Positions 21,572-33,611 of a DNA stretch of 64,000 bases are shown in pieces. Source of the DNA: Hyphodiscus hymeniophilus (Eukaryota; Ascomycota; Leotiomycetes; Helotiales; Hyphodiscaceae). The translations under genes were made by a program, and so were the position numbers. Within the stretch, counting starts at the first letter, position 1, and each line of letters opens with the position of its first letter. The notes beneath the pieces were generated by a model. It was not told where the DNA came from, made no database searches, and worked only from the letters and a program-made list of their open reading frames with translations. The stretch is from the NCBI GenBank assembly GCA_016508695.1, contig VNKQ01000004.1, positions 1,984,001 to 2,048,000 on the forward strand, given 5' to 3'.

Positions 21572-23403
21572 ATGGCTCTCATACAAACCGCCTTCATCTG
21601 GGTCGCATATGCTGTGGCTGTGGCTCTCGTAGCAATCGTTGCTGCTATCTTTACATACACCTACCAAACCCCTCGAGATCGATCAGCGCTGGTTTCAACT
21701 GTCACCATCATCACCTTGACTTCGTTATTGGCGACGGTTCTGCTTCTACCCGTTGATATAGCTCTTGTCAGCTCTACCACTTCGAAACTGGGAGCAAAAA
21801 AGGACTGGGCAACCCCAGAGACAGTTCACAACATTCTCTTAACGCTCAAGATTGTGTACTACCTTCTATACAGTCTTGACGCTGTGCTCTGTCTCCTGGT
21901 CGTTCCATTTACGTACTTCCTCTACGAAGAATACGACGATGTTGAGGCAGAAGAGGGTACACAGACATTTGGTCAGAGATTCCTCGGAGCATTGAAGTAT
22001 ACCATCATTTTCCTTGTCCTTGTTGTGATCCTATTCATCGTTGGTTTTTTCGTGCCCGTCGCGAGAGACCGCAAGGGAGATCATCTGGATCTTGACTATT
22101 TCAAGCGCCTCTTAGCTGAGAATCATGGCGAACGGGCGTTGACCTTTGCTCTTGGGTTACTCATCTCTCTTGGAACGCTCCTTTATATTCTATATACCGC
22201 TGCTGGCTTCGCTCTGCTCCCTATCTCGTTCATTAAGTCTGCTCCTGCAATCAGCGCTCCTCAACTATCTGAGTCTACAGCTACGGCTTTGGACCAGAAT
22301 AGGGAGAGACAGCGTCAACTCGAGGGTCGTAATGCTGGCCGTGAAGATGGAATTCCGGCCAAGGATCAGAGAGAGCTCGAGGCTTTGGTTCGCGAGGAAC
22401 GAACTCTTGTCCGTAGGGAGCGTCTTGCTGCTGAAGCTCAGGGTGAAGGAAAGAGCTTTATCGTCAGGGCCTGGACCAAGGTCTGTGCTGTTTTCAGACC
22501 TCTCAAGCTGATCGGGGGGATTCTGCTGCTCATTGTCGCCATAATCATATGGGTTTCGATGTTGATTACCGGCATTGACAAGGCAAAGAACTCTGTGTGC
22601 AAGCAACACTGTGGTTATATTCTTGGGAGGTTCGTTGTGCGAATTCGCGTTAAGATGAACATACTGACCTTTAGTACAGCATAAATGTCTTTCAGCCGGT
22701 CAATTGGGTATTCGTCCAATCCTCTAAGGTCTTCCCAATTGACTACGTTATCATGGCTCTTCTGGTACTATACTTCTTTAGCAGCTCAGTAGCCGGCATT
22801 GCTGCCATCGGTATCCGCTTCCTTTGGGTGAGGCTCTTCGAAATTCGCAAAGGACACACCTCACCTCAAGCACTCCTCATGGCAACTGTGATGTTGACCT
22901 TGATCATGTTGGCGATCAATTACGCAATCGCCATGATTGTTGCACCCCAATACGCTATATATGGAGCCCAAACGTTCTGCACCAATCCTACTAGACACCC
23001 TGACGACCAGCCAGACTGCTCCAACCACAAGGAGTTAATCGTGCCCTGCTCTGAACTCTCAGATGAATATGGATCGAAGAATGTCTGCACCCCGAGTGTG
23101 GTTTCTACCTTTCTTAATCGAGTTACATTCAACTTCCCATTCTTCGGCGCCCTAGCTTTCTGGGCACAATTTGCTTTCTTAGCAGTATTTTTAATCGTCT
23201 TCATCACCTCACTGTTCCGCACTCCAAAGCTCAATCTCAGCGAGTTGGACGAGGATGCCGAGGCCGATGAGGAGGAAGGTTTACTTGCTTCCACTGGTCG
23301 CAGATTTGGTGCGACATGGCAGGACATCCGTGGGAAGACGAAGAGTTCTGTTGGTGCTGCAGGACGAGGTATTCGTGGAGATGATGAGCATGATGAGGAG
23401 TAA
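21572..23403 (+). CDS. LMBR1-like protein, probable lysosomal/vacuolar cobalamin transporter (LMBD1 type)
   Basis: Exons 21572-22629 and 22680-23403 give 593 residues. About nine hydrophobic helices are visible: an N-terminal one beginning QTAFIWVAYAVAVALVAIVA, one before DIALVSSTTS, a pair around IVYYLLYSLDAVLCLLVVPF, and others through IIFLVLVVILFIVGFFVP, LLISLGTLLYILYTAAG, LLLIVAIIIWVSMLI, VIMALLVLYFFSSS, MLTLIMLAINYAI and FWAQFAFLAVFLIVF. A charged cytosolic loop with alternating Arg/Glu lies around residues 235-290, as in this family. Mammalian LMBD1 supports cobalamin export from lysosomes; fungal proteins carry the annotation by homology, and most fungi neither make nor use the vitamin, so the true role is open. 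The 50-bp intron has a GTTCGT donor. The C-terminus is acidic. Confidence 0.9.
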
Positions 23404-24305
23404 TACCCGGCTTGGAAAGCCCTATTCTGATGATATGTTTCTTACTCTGGAAGTAGCGTTGCACTTCAGTGATGTTTCTGCAAGTGGATGGAGTTTGGCA
23501 TTGGGGAGAAAGTCAAAATTGAATGTGTATCCAATCTCAGGTTTTGTTGTATGAGTATACGCAATAAATGATAAGTCTTATATGATCTATAGGAAGTATT
23601 GTGACATTGGTTCAATGCTGTTTTCGCTACGAACAAGACCAAGCAGTGTGAAATCAATTGCACCTGCATCTTTTGGGAGCCCATTTACCTCTTTTCCGCC
23701 TTTGCAAAGGTTATCTCCTAATCGATATCCCACCGCCAGCCAGCCAGTAGTTGTGGCAGGAGAAATAACAATGGCGTAACACATCAAATTCTTTGACACT
23801 GGTGTCACTAGGCACATGGACCTGAACGCCCAGATAGGACAAATTAGATTTCTTTAACAATGAAACTCCCCATTGACACACTGAACCAGTGAAACAGAAC
23901 TGAAAGCCCACTCGTGTATCGTAACATGGGATGGGACGAAGGAGTGACGCGAACGACCGGTTCTTGTGACAGCTCATGAGCAGCGGCACTTTCTTTTGGC
24001 CCTCTTTTCACTCTCTTTTTACTCTTTCTTCGCAGTCAAGTGATAGCAATGAACTCCCTTCTGAAAGTCAGAGACCAATCCTTTGGCCAAACTTGCAAAC
24101 TCAGATTACAACCCAAAGCCGGGGGTTATTCAAAAGGTATATTTACTTATTTTAGTCCGATATATACGCTGACGCTTTGCAAAATACAGGCGCAAATTTC
24201 TATACAAATCTTTTTGACAGGTTTGAAAATTCATGAAGGAGTTCCGACTCCTCATAATTTACTCAAACCAGCTTCAAATAATCTCTCCTAATTTCCCATT
24301 CGTCG
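23404..24305. other. Convergent intergenic region
   Basis: About 0.9 kb between converging genes. Only short open frames with no motif; nothing supported. Confidence 0.5.
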
Positions 24306-25330
24306 TCAACGTCCATCTCCATCCGCGGGCATCTCATGCACCACATCCGAGGATAGCTCCTGCGGAGCCTGCGAATAATCCCTCCCGCCAAAATATCCTT
24401 TCTTCGGATCGGCCCTCAACGGTATCGACCCCGGAGCTTCATGAGCCACATGCTGATTATCCGAATAGTGCCCGAATGCATCGTTATTGTTCGCACTCCC
24501 AAGCGCCGCTTTTGTCGCCCTCTTCCTCCTCAACCAGAAGAGATATCCTATACCGGCCAACGCAATGATTGCTACCGGCACGCCAACTCCTGCTCCAATC
24601 GCCGCTGCATGGGAACTCGAGCCCGAGGATGTTGCAGGTGTTGTTGTGGCGGTGGGGAGGGCGGTCGTGCTTGTTGGTGTAGACGAAGTGGTCGATGAAG
24701 AGGATGTTGAGGTCGAAGAAGAAGAAGTCGAAGTGCTACTGTACGTTAAGGGTATTTGGGCGAGCACCGTCGCAACTGGTTTGATAGCGAAGATGTCACT
24801 TGGAGTATCGCAGCATGCAAAGGAACCTATGCCCGAAGTACCATTGTCGCAGCAACTAGAGGTGGTCAGCGCATTCAGTAAATATTCGGGGGCCGCTGCT
24901 CACTATTCCGTGGTGGAGGTGATAGCTCCTCCACAGAACCTGATGCCTGCTGTTGAGCCCGTAGCAACTCAATATAGTCAGTCACCGTCGTATTACAGCC
25001 TGGGAATCTGGACATACAAGTTGTGCATTGGTCTAAGCAAGCAGGGTCTTGCCATGTGGGATCTGTACATCCTACGCGCAGATAATCCTGCACGCCCGAG
25101 TTACTCTGCTGGCAGACTCCGTTCGAATAGCATATTCCTCCTATCCCGCAGCACGAACTATGACCAGTCGTCTGGTTATTACACCGGAAGCCCGCATTTA
25201 TATTGTGTTTTCCATTGATCACATAACATGTCGTTGGCATATCATTTGCTGATAATACGAGATTGGCGAGGAGCGGAAGGAGTGCTGCTGAGGAGAGGAG
25301 CAGAGAGCTACTCATCGCTCTTGAAGCCAT
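24306..25330 (-). CDS. Cys-rich, mucin-like type I membrane protein
   Basis: Exons 25330-25018, 24967-24904 and 24855-24306 give 308 residues. The start MASRAMSSSLLL begins a signal peptide (cleavage probably near residue 27, after NLVLSA). The ectodomain is rich in paired cysteines (SSCCGIGGICYSNGVC, CTDPTWQDPACLDQC, RFCGG, EYCCDNG, FACCD), then a Ser/Thr stalk likely to be O-glycosylated, a single helix starting IGAGVGVPVAIIALAGIGY, a basic stop-transfer WLRRKR, and a cytosolic tail. This layout is common in fungal cell-surface proteins, including Wsc/Mid2-like sensors, but I recognise no named ectodomain. The middle exon is only 64 bp; it restores RFCGGAITSTTEYCCDNG. Its upstream intron ends in the rare acceptor TTGAG, the downstream one in CTAG. 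The role may be wall sensing; that is inference. Confidence 0.83.
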
Positions 25331-26252
25331 CACGACTTGATGATTCAAGCCAGATCCTCACATATAAAGGACGGGTAAACGGCAATAATGCTCTTGAGAC
25401 AGTGTCGAAAACATGTGAAACCTGAAGATCTCTATGGTACAAATAACAAGCAGTGCAAGAAACTTCTAAATGAAGACCGCGCTGAGCCTTGGACACTTGC
25501 CTTTGCTGTGCCGTATCGTCAAGGCACTAAACCTCTCTCATCATAGAGTAACAGAGCACCTCATCGCATTGGTCCCATGTTGCCACCATTGACCGTCTAC
25601 GGGATATATATATCAATGCTTGTCGAGGGGGTGAAGCTAAGGATGTGAAAGGTTTGGTTTGATCGTCTCAGAGTTGGCACGATTTGCATGAATTATGGAC
25701 CTGGTTGGGTAAAGTGTGGCGAATCAGCCTCGGGAGGGAGGCTTAGCCGCTGTATTGTACAAGCTTCAGCCCCCAAGCAGCCCTGATCCGCTTGTACAAT
25801 CTGTGCCGCCTCGCAGAATCTTGAGATTGGATCGCACCAGGTGTCTTATTAGAAAGTTATCCGAGAGATACAGACTCAGACAAGAGGTTAACAGGAGCAA
25901 AAAGACTAACAACCTCACGAAGCCATAAACGAAATTCGCGTCAGAATCGGCTTCACCTCGAGAGGCCTCGCGCGTCAAATTGTCGGTCAGCTTGCTTGTT
26001 CTTTGCGCTTCAGCTAATGGTGAGAGCTAGCCAAAGTGCTTGCTCCCGATGCTTCACTGGAAGGTATCTTTCTGACTCGGAAAGTCGGTGCCCTTGAGGA
26101 AAACTTCGGACTCTGACGGGGAAAACGGATCATCTATGAACGTTGCATTTGTATATAAGATCTCAAGACCAAAAGTGCTATGTAGCCCACACCGCTGATG
26201 TATATACTACGGGACGCCTTTAAAATATCATATCTACATCACATGTCCAGCT
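25331..26252. other. Intergenic region with inverted repeat
   Basis: Promoter side of the membrane protein and 3' flank of ERO1. No gene is supported. The only clear structure is the inverted repeat listed at 25754-25800. Confidence 0.5.
25754..25800. repeat. Perfect 11-bp inverted repeat of a TTGTACAA palindrome
   Basis: ATTGTACAAGC at 25754-25764 and its exact reverse complement GCTTGTACAAT at 25790-25800, separated by 25 bp. Each arm also contains the self-complementary octamer TTGTACAA. Confidence 0.9.
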
Positions 26253-28182
26253 TTAAAGCTCATCCGGTCTAGGATGTTTGATCTCCCACAATCGCGGTGA
26301 AACTGGGAGGCCAACGTAATATTGCCAGAGTCTGTAGAGCTCTAAGACGAAGATCTCCCAGCTGGTTCTCATTAGCCCTGACGCATCTCAACCCAGTGAA
26401 TATAGCACTTACATCTTCTTCGGGAACATGATCCAGCCCCGCATGACATACTTCATCGCTTTCCACACCAGCGTCAACTCATTTGTGAATTGATCTCCAA
26501 ATGTCTGGTTTTGAAGTGCCTCACGTTTCATCCTTATCTCCTCTTTCTCAAACTCCGCAAAGTCTTCCTCGGTAGAATCATACCACTTTCCAGGCACAAC
26601 GTTGTGAGGTTTTGTCACACGATCAGTCCTCTTATGGAAATGCCCCTTACTCTCCTCCTCAGTCTCTTCCTCCTCGACCATTTCCCTAAACCCATTGATC
26701 GCAGTCAAAGACTCCGAGATGCGTGCGAGAGTATTGAAAAGAGCAACCAGCTCCGTTCGCTTCAGTGTTGGAACATCAACAGCATTATTGTCGTGCTCGA
26801 AAAGTACCTTGAGGGCAGCTCCATAGCCGGCGGTCTGCACTTTACCCCACAGACGGCATTTATCACAACCAACACAATCCATAATTCGGCTCACGTTCCT
26901 GAAACGATTGCGGAAATCTTCTTTCAAAGATGGTCCTTCACCGTTGACAAACATGAGGCTTTCGTCGAAGATATGGGGTACAGACCCAGCTTGTGAGATC
27001 AGGGACTGAACTTTAGATTTCGTCATAGAATCTTGGGTAGGGTCGCCAGAGCAGAATGTGTAGTCTTCTAATGAGGGGCCGAGCTTGGTGATCGCTCGTA
27101 AGACTAAGGCGTAGTTGAAATAAAGGTTTGAGACTCTGTCGGCGTGGCCGTGAAGACGCTCTTTATAGCATTGAAGATTGATGCCCCATTTTCCAGTCGT
27201 TTGGTTGAGGTACTCTTTGCAGATATGGGTCGAAATGGAGGTATGCATGCCAGAGATTACTCGGTAGAACACTCGTTTCTCAAGGCACTCGTCTTCATCT
27301 CCCAGATCTTCCACGACAAATGGAGCATTCGGGTTGTATTTCTGATGATCTTCCAAGGCTTGTTGTCGTTCTCGCTCTTTTATCACGGACTTTAGCTCGT
27401 TTGCTGCTGGTCCACGTTTGAGCGGTGTTGTCTTTCCGTAGGAAAAGGATTTTGGGAAGGATTCTTTCGAGAAACAATTCTCCCGATAGATGGCATCCCA
27501 AACCTGCTGCGATCCTTCGCCCGCATATCCCGTGAACCGCTCAGGGTTGTCGACCAAGCTCACATAATCTCCCTTTGCATCAGCACTCTCATCCTCGGGT
27601 ACACAATAGTCCCGCTCGTCACACTCGTCATCGTATTCTACCACGCAGCTCTCCCTCACATCTTCCCCCAGCATGCCCTGTAACGGTCGCTGAGGCCCCC
27701 TCTCCTCTTGTAACTTTTTCCCGGGATGTCCAGCCTTAGGACCCTTCAACTTCCCCAACTCCTCTGCCCTCCAGATCTCAGGAATATCTCCTTCATTGTC
27801 CAGTGTATTAACCGCACACGCAATGTTCCCACACATCCCATTGGAATCATCCCAAAACGGACAGTCCTTCCCAAACAGATTCAGCCTATAGTATGAGAAG
27901 AAATCGGTGTTCTGCGTGACATCTTTGAGCGTAGAGGAGAGCTCGCGGTTCAGGTCATCCAGCGTGGAGTAGGAAGCGCAGGCGTCGGAGACGATGGCCT
28001 TGGGGGAGATCTGGAAGGCATTAGATGCGTATGCCTTGGAGGACAAAAGAAGGAGAGTTGCGTACCGCGCAGACATCTGGGCTTGATACTTGTGATCTTG
28101 AAGCGCCCCGCGAATCTGCTGCGTGGGAGGTGCTGCAGAGTGTGAAGACGGCAAGATAGAAAAGCTGGGATGCAGTTTTCAT
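26253..28182 (-). CDS. ERO1: Endoplasmic reticulum oxidoreductin Ero1
   Basis: Exons 28182-28066, 28010-26413 and 26361-26253 give 607 residues. Ero1 is the FAD-dependent ER thiol oxidase that re-oxidises protein disulfide isomerase with O2. The first exon supplies the signal peptide MKTASQLFYLAVFTLCSTSHA. The shuttle pair is C99-x4-C104 (CGNIAC) and the active-site pair is C418-x2-C421 in CVGCDKC; both are intact. Other family landmarks are DACASYSTLDDLN, FTGYAGEGSQQVWDAIY and NLYFNYALVLRA. The last intron (26362-26412, GTAAGT donor) replaces an early stop by the conserved end FPKKIWEIFVLELYRLWQYY, so an unspliced reading would lose about 36 residues. Exon 1 ends SSPDVCA and joins ISPKAIVSDAC. 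Position next to the secreted-type membrane gene is probably coincidence. Confidence 0.96.
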
Positions 28183-29122
28183 GATTGCCGCTGAACAAAA
28201 GATCCTTTATCCTTATTAATTTGATTACTTTAGCCAGGAGTGTGTACGATGGTAGGCGCAGGAGCGCTGGTTGTCAAAGAGGCCCGATCTATTGAGGTTC
28301 TATTCTGTCGAAGATCAAAGAAAATCGTTGGACGAAGGGCTTCATAAAAAACTCAGACGGTCATGATTGGGAAATGATAAGATGTACAGTACAAGAAAGA
28401 AAGTGGGAATAGAGGAGCGTGATGAATTCCGCAATCAGGCAATTTCAAAGCATGTCATGTTTTAGTGTATGTGTCCATTTCGATTGACGTTGTGCAGCGG
28501 ATTACTTTACTTTCTGAGGGATCTTTCCGGCTTTTTGCGCCACCACGGAGTTTCTGGCAGGTGGACCCAGCGGGTTAGGTACAAGTACATGCAGGGGTTC
28601 TGCTTCCATTCCTTCTATCAAAAACGTGGCTGTGAGATTACTTGGGGTAATATTCGAGCTATCAAGTCCCCGCCGTCCATGATGGACCATCTATCGCATT
28701 CCTACACACGTCAATCCCTCTCCAGACGGAAGTCTTGGCACCACTGGGAAGACAAGAATGGCTTCTTGAGGCACACCCGATAGGAAACAGGAGATACAGT
28801 ACGACATCGAGCTCAGGACATATAAGGTTACAGTCACTCAATCCGCAAAGAAGAGTAAGTCTTGGTGCCTCTCAAGGTCAAACCCCTTCAACATCTCATG
28901 CTCCAGCCATGTACAATTACACAAGGATCCCAAAAGAAAAGAGCTTCGAAGAGAAGAAACCCATTATTCCTAATCTAGTACATCGTAGAAGCCATCATCA
29001 AAGCCATGAAGTGCGTATCCGAGAGACATAAGACGTAAAATCATCAAAACTGGCATACGCCGCCTGTCTTTCGCTGGATGAGAACCGCCAAATCAAAATC
29101 AAGTAGCAGAGGAGTTTCGAGT
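28183..29122. other. ERO1 promoter and CKS1 3' flank
   Basis: 940 bp without a recognisable gene. Short plus-strand open frames at 28.5-29.0 kb have no motif or splice pattern. Confidence 0.5.
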
Positions 29123-29650
29123 CTATTGGTTCGGAGGGACGTAGTTGATTGGTCGCCTGCCAGTGGGGTTAGTATGTATTGAAACACAGCATCGTGCTGC
29201 CAACTTACTTGAAGAGAAGGATGTGTGGCTCTGGCTCATGAACTTCATAATGCTCCCAACCCAAACTCTTTTTAGCACCGTTAGCGCTACTGTGTCATCC
29301 TGTTGACAGCTCGTCCTACCTGAGTAATGCCCAATGCTCTCCACTCTTCCTCCCATAATAACTTCAGTGTGCCCTTCGATGGATCATGGTACTCTTTCGG
29401 GATCGCCTTCAGCATGTTCTTAGGGAGTTGGACATGTCGATACTCGAATTCATTATCTGAGTATCTATCAATTCGGTTAGTCCATGTCTGATTGATGATA
29501 TCCGGCTACTTGGGCTGCCAACGGACGTCAAATCGAAGCTTACCTTGCGGAGTAATGAATCGAGTCAATAAACTCGTCCAGGCGTGCCTTCTCCGAATCA
29601 GATAGAGGTCTGGGAGCCTTGTTCCGTCGGTTGTAGTCGGAATCGGCCAT
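29123..29650 (-). CDS. CKS1: Cyclin-dependent kinase regulatory subunit Cks1/Suc1
   Basis: Four exons (29650-29544, 29464-29320, 29267-29209, 29156-29123) give 114 residues. Because every exon is short, no single open frame shows the gene. Spliced, it reads LDEFIDSIHYSARYSDNEFE, YRHVQLPKNMLKAIPK, LLWEEEWRALGITQSLGWEH and HEPEPHILLFKRPINY, which is the full Cks fold including the phosphate-binding residues and the HEPEPHILLF strand-exchange hinge with its paired prolines. Cks1 docks on Cdk1 and guides multisite phosphorylation in mitosis and at G1. Introns are 79, 52 and 52 bp. The third joins AA to G to give the Lys of FKRP. The gene is divergent from the RSC4-like gene. Confidence 0.95.
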
Positions 29651-30513
29651 AATTTCCCTGATCTATTCACCTCGAGGTCCCTGCTGTCTTTGCGGATAGA
29701 AAGAAGGCGATGGTGGGGCAGCACGCGATTTGAGTCCTGTGGAGCTGCTCTTCCTCGAGGATTTGGCGTTCGGATTCTTCCCTCAGCGGTGTATCCAACT
29801 CACTAAAGCGTATCCAGCCAATGTCAACGAGTGTAGAGTGAGGAAGTGGTGTTGTTTGGAGTTGTGGGGTAGACGGCACGCGCTCAGTTGGAAGGAAAGG
29901 CAACTCGGAAAACAGGGAAGCTCGAAGCGATAGAGGGTAACCTGGAAGTGTAAGGGATTGAGTTTTTTGAAATCTCCCGCAATAAAAACGACGTTGAAGA
30001 AAGAGCGTCTGGGCAAGTTGTGGGTAATTTGCGAATGTGGTGCTTTGTTTACTCCTGCTTCTCAAAATTCGGAGCCTCGCCTTTCAACAGGAACTAGCTA
30101 CGGTGGATGGAATTGGCCTATGGCGAGCCAAATGCACGTGACACTGTATTCGCAAAGCTGGAGGGAATTACATGAAGTGCTATGCAAGTGAATCGTGAAT
30201 TCTCATTGTAGTGACATCTCGACAAGATTTCAAAATCACATTCAATCTCGGACAACAGCTTGTGTCTCTACATTCGGTCGCTCTCTTCTGATTTCGACCG
30301 CTCTATTTGGTCGTTCAGAGGGCATCGCATCGACCTGCAGGGTTCAACCAACATTGTACCGCCCCTTCTGCACGAAGTCAGTTCTTGACGCGTCGCAAAC
30401 CGCTTTACCATCGCAGCAATTGCGCAGACACCACGCATCAGTCTGGACTCGGTCACTGATCTTTAAGTCTGTCTGCCAACTGCACTGTGGAAGTGTCGAC
30501 CGGGGAAGCAAAG
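29651..30513. promoter_or_regulatory. Divergent promoter CKS1 / RSC4-like
   Basis: 863 bp between start codons. A minus-strand open frame at 29667-30065 overlaps the CKS1 leader and has no family resemblance, so it is treated as non-coding. No clear TATA element was found on either side. Confidence 0.4.
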
Positions 30514-33005
30514 ATGGAGTCGAAGCGTAGGATAACATTACGAGACAGCGACGAGCCTGTTTCAAAAAGACGAAAGTTTCCCGATGTAAGTCTTCTTATC
30601 CCGCTATGATAGTGGTGCAGGTTGCGACGCGAATTGCGGTCTTTGATAATTGTCGGGCCAGGGGTTGGTTGAACCAGCGCATAACACCTAGCTTTCTGAC
30701 AATCATACTACCTTTGCAACTACAACTTCCTCAAAGACGACAAGCTGACATTGCGCAAGGACAATGCAGAAACGCCAGAAACAACCAAACAACATGGCCT
30801 CAAGTTCTTGGATACGATCAAGACCACGCAAGACAAGAGGTATGATTGTTTTGTTAATCATTGCAAAAGAGGACGCTTTCCGCGAATAGCAGCCTCATGT
30901 GCGGCTAGGGACCTGACAGGACGAGGATATCTTGCATTTCCGTAATCTCTATTGCTGCCAGATCCATCTTTCCAGAGAAGGCTTGTCTGAATGCAAAACC
31001 TGCGCCGTGCTGCCATTCCTTGAACAAAGCTAACAGAGAGTGCAGTGGACGACTCATTGCGACAGCCTTCCTCGAACTCCCAAGCAAACGAGACCTACCG
31101 GAATACTATAAGGAGATCAAGATGCCGATTGCATTAGCCACAATTGCGGCGAAACTACAACGAAATGAGTTCCCGACTCTCACCTCCCTTGAAGCTTACT
31201 TCAAGCGCATGATATCAAATGCCAAAGAATTCAACGAGAGGGGCTCAGTTATCTACGAGGATGCCGAGCGTCTGAGGAAAGCCCTGAGTAACTATATGAC
31301 GAAAATCAACCCGGCATACAAGACGCCTGGTTTTGTTTGCGCTCCTACACCATTACCTGGAGGTGAGGATGCTGCCGAGGAAGAGGAAGATGCCGAAGGC
31401 GAACCAGACCCCGAGTTTGGTGTATCTCCTCCTAAGAAGAGAGGTCGGCCATCAAAAGCCCCTCAAGCCTTCACTATAAGACTGAGTGCAACGCCTGGCC
31501 CAGTTGACGTACAAGCCAGTGGAGGCTACACTGGCCTTACGTTCCAGGAGGCGCAGGAGAAGATTATGGCAGACCTGGTGACTTACAAAGAGCGTCCCGA
31601 GTAAGTATATCAGCTCCTTTGCATGGCCTGTCATTTCTGATGTATTTCAAGGGACCACTTTCTTGGCTTTGATCCATTTATGGATCTTCTTGACCCAGAA
31701 GAATTCAAGGAGTATTATCAAATAATTCAACACCCCGTCGCTATCAAACCCCTCCAGAAGCGCGTGAAAGGTGTCGTAGGAAAGAAGGCTGCTACACACA
31801 TCTCAGAGTTCAAGCACTGGGCAGCATTTGAGGAGGAGTTGAGCTACCTCTGGAAAAATGCTTTCACCTACAACGAAGATGGAAGCCCTATCTATGTCCT
31901 TGCAGAAGACCTCCAGGTTTGTCAATCCTTCGTGCTTTTCTATAAATGCTCACAAATTCGGACAGAAATTCTTTTACAAGCGCTTGAAGCAAGCCAAACA
32001 AGCTATTCCTGAGCCAGCGGGCACTAAGATTAAGCTGAAGTTGCCTGAGCCAGCTCCTAAGATCCTTCTCAAATTCGGAGGAGGAGGAGGAGGAAAAGCT
32101 AGTCCAGCAGACTCTCCTGCTCCTCTAACGAATGGCTCAAATGGCGGCGATGCTCCTGTCAATGGGACAACTCGAAGAAATCCATTTGGCGGTTCCTCTT
32201 CGACTCCTGTTCCTGTTCTGGACCAGCTTGAGAGGGCCCGCAGTATTTCTGGCTCTGTTCCTTCGCCCACGCCTTCTAGCGCTGCTATGGTGAAAAATGA
32301 AGAAGGTGGTCGCAATTCCCCTGCTATTGCCTCTGGACAAAGCTACCGTGGTGCCAGTCAGGCTGTTTCAACTCCAGGTTTGAACGGAAATGGAATGCCT
32401 CCGCCATCTACACCTGGCCTTCCACAGCCGAATCAATTTTCCCAAGGTGGGTATGCGCAGTCCTTCAATCACCAGACACAATATCAAGCGCCGAATCCAG
32501 GCTATGAATCCAAATGGAGACAACCGGGTAAAAGTGAGTGGCCGTCTTAGATCCGCGTGCTTTCCGTACTGATGGTAATATAGACGAATTCGATGCGATG
32601 ATTACAAATCTGAGCATCTCCACACATCAAGGCCTTAATATTGCAAAACACCTAAACATGAACGTCCCTCCGTCTTCGACCAAGACACAACAATCTGTCA
32701 CCATCAACCTTCCCCCAACACACTACTATCTGCAGATTAAGCCGACGATTGCCCCTTCACTGCGCGAACGGCAATATAAACTCTTTGTAACATCTGGAAC
32801 TCAAAGATTGCATGCCATGCCAGAAAAACCGGGCCAGGCACTCGATGACCTCCACCCCCTATTCGAAGCTAGGATTCTTCCAGGGGTCAATCGAATTGAG
32901 GTTGAATTGATTGCTGCGCTACCTAAAGGTGCACCGAAGTTGGCGAATGGACAAGATGCTGAGTTGGAGAAGTTCACTATCTTCGCCAACCTTATGAAAT
33001 CTTAG
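30514..33005 (+). CDS. Double-bromodomain chromatin protein, RSC4-like
   Basis: Six exons (30514-30585, 30760-30839, 31046-31600, 31652-31916, 31966-32533, 32584-33005) give 653 residues. Two bromodomains are visible: the first from about GRLIATAFLELPSKRDLPEY to FKRMISNAKEFNERGSVIYE, the second from FLGFDPFMDLLDPEEFKEYY to LWKNAFTYNEDGSPIYVLAE; each has the conserved Tyr and Asn (NAKEFN, NAFTYN) that bind acetyl-lysine. Between and after lie an acidic stretch, an AT-hook-like KKRGRPSK, a Gly/Pro/Ser-rich linker and a conserved C-terminal domain (TINLPPTHYYLQIKPTI). This order matches Rsc4 of the RSC chromatin remodeller; a polybromo-type relative is possible. The N-terminus MESKRRITLRDSDEPVSKRRK is a likely nuclear signal. 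Introns 1 and 2 are long (174 and 206 bp), the rest 49-51 bp. Confidence 0.88.
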
Positions 33006-33611
33006 AGGATACCGCTCTGATGCCTGCATAAGAGGGCAATCGTTGTAATCCTCAGATCTCACGGATGGGGACTGGCGTTTTGATGAAGAACCGCCATTGG
33101 GAAGGAGTTCATAGGCTGCTTGCAGCATAACGATATGGATTGTACAAGTAACGTAATTAGTTCTGCATGTGTTCGAGTAAATTGACTTGTCCAAACTTTT
33201 TTCATTCAATCGTCTTTTCTGTGCCTTATCAGACATTCGTGATTCAGAAACAGTATGGAAAGCGGCAATCATGCATTTTCTGGCCCATGGAGACTCAAAG
33301 GGCTAAAAAAAGTTGAATACTTCAGATCACTGCTCTTACAATCCTTCTACCGTCAGTCCATACAATCCACATTGAGAGATTATCATATTCGCATCCAGGT
33401 CTCAATATGCTGGCATATGTGAATTGTAATACCCGCCTTTGCTGGAATGGCTTGTTATTGGCTAAACTGGTTTTGTTCGGTGTATTACATAAGCCTAATC
33501 TAGCGGAAAAAAAGTTCCCACATCCAGAAAAAGTTGTAGACGACGGAAACATTTCTCACTCCGCGAAAGCATACCTTCAATTCAACCAGACATCTCACAA
33601 ATCATTCCAAC
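33006..33611. other. Promoter of the Ssb-type Hsp70 gene
   Basis: 606 bp between the bromodomain gene and the Hsp70 start, A/T-rich toward the right. No open frame with a motif. I could not identify a convincing heat-shock element by eye. Confidence 0.4.

Noticed and set aside
24441..25218. 243-codon plus-strand frame over the membrane-protein gene
   Set aside because: Antisense of the Ser/Thr stalk and Cys-rich exons. The minus-strand model has a signal peptide, a helix and consistent splicing.
29667..30065. 132-codon open frame on the minus strand upstream of CKS1
   Set aside because: It overlaps the CKS1 leader in another frame, has no motif and no splice context.
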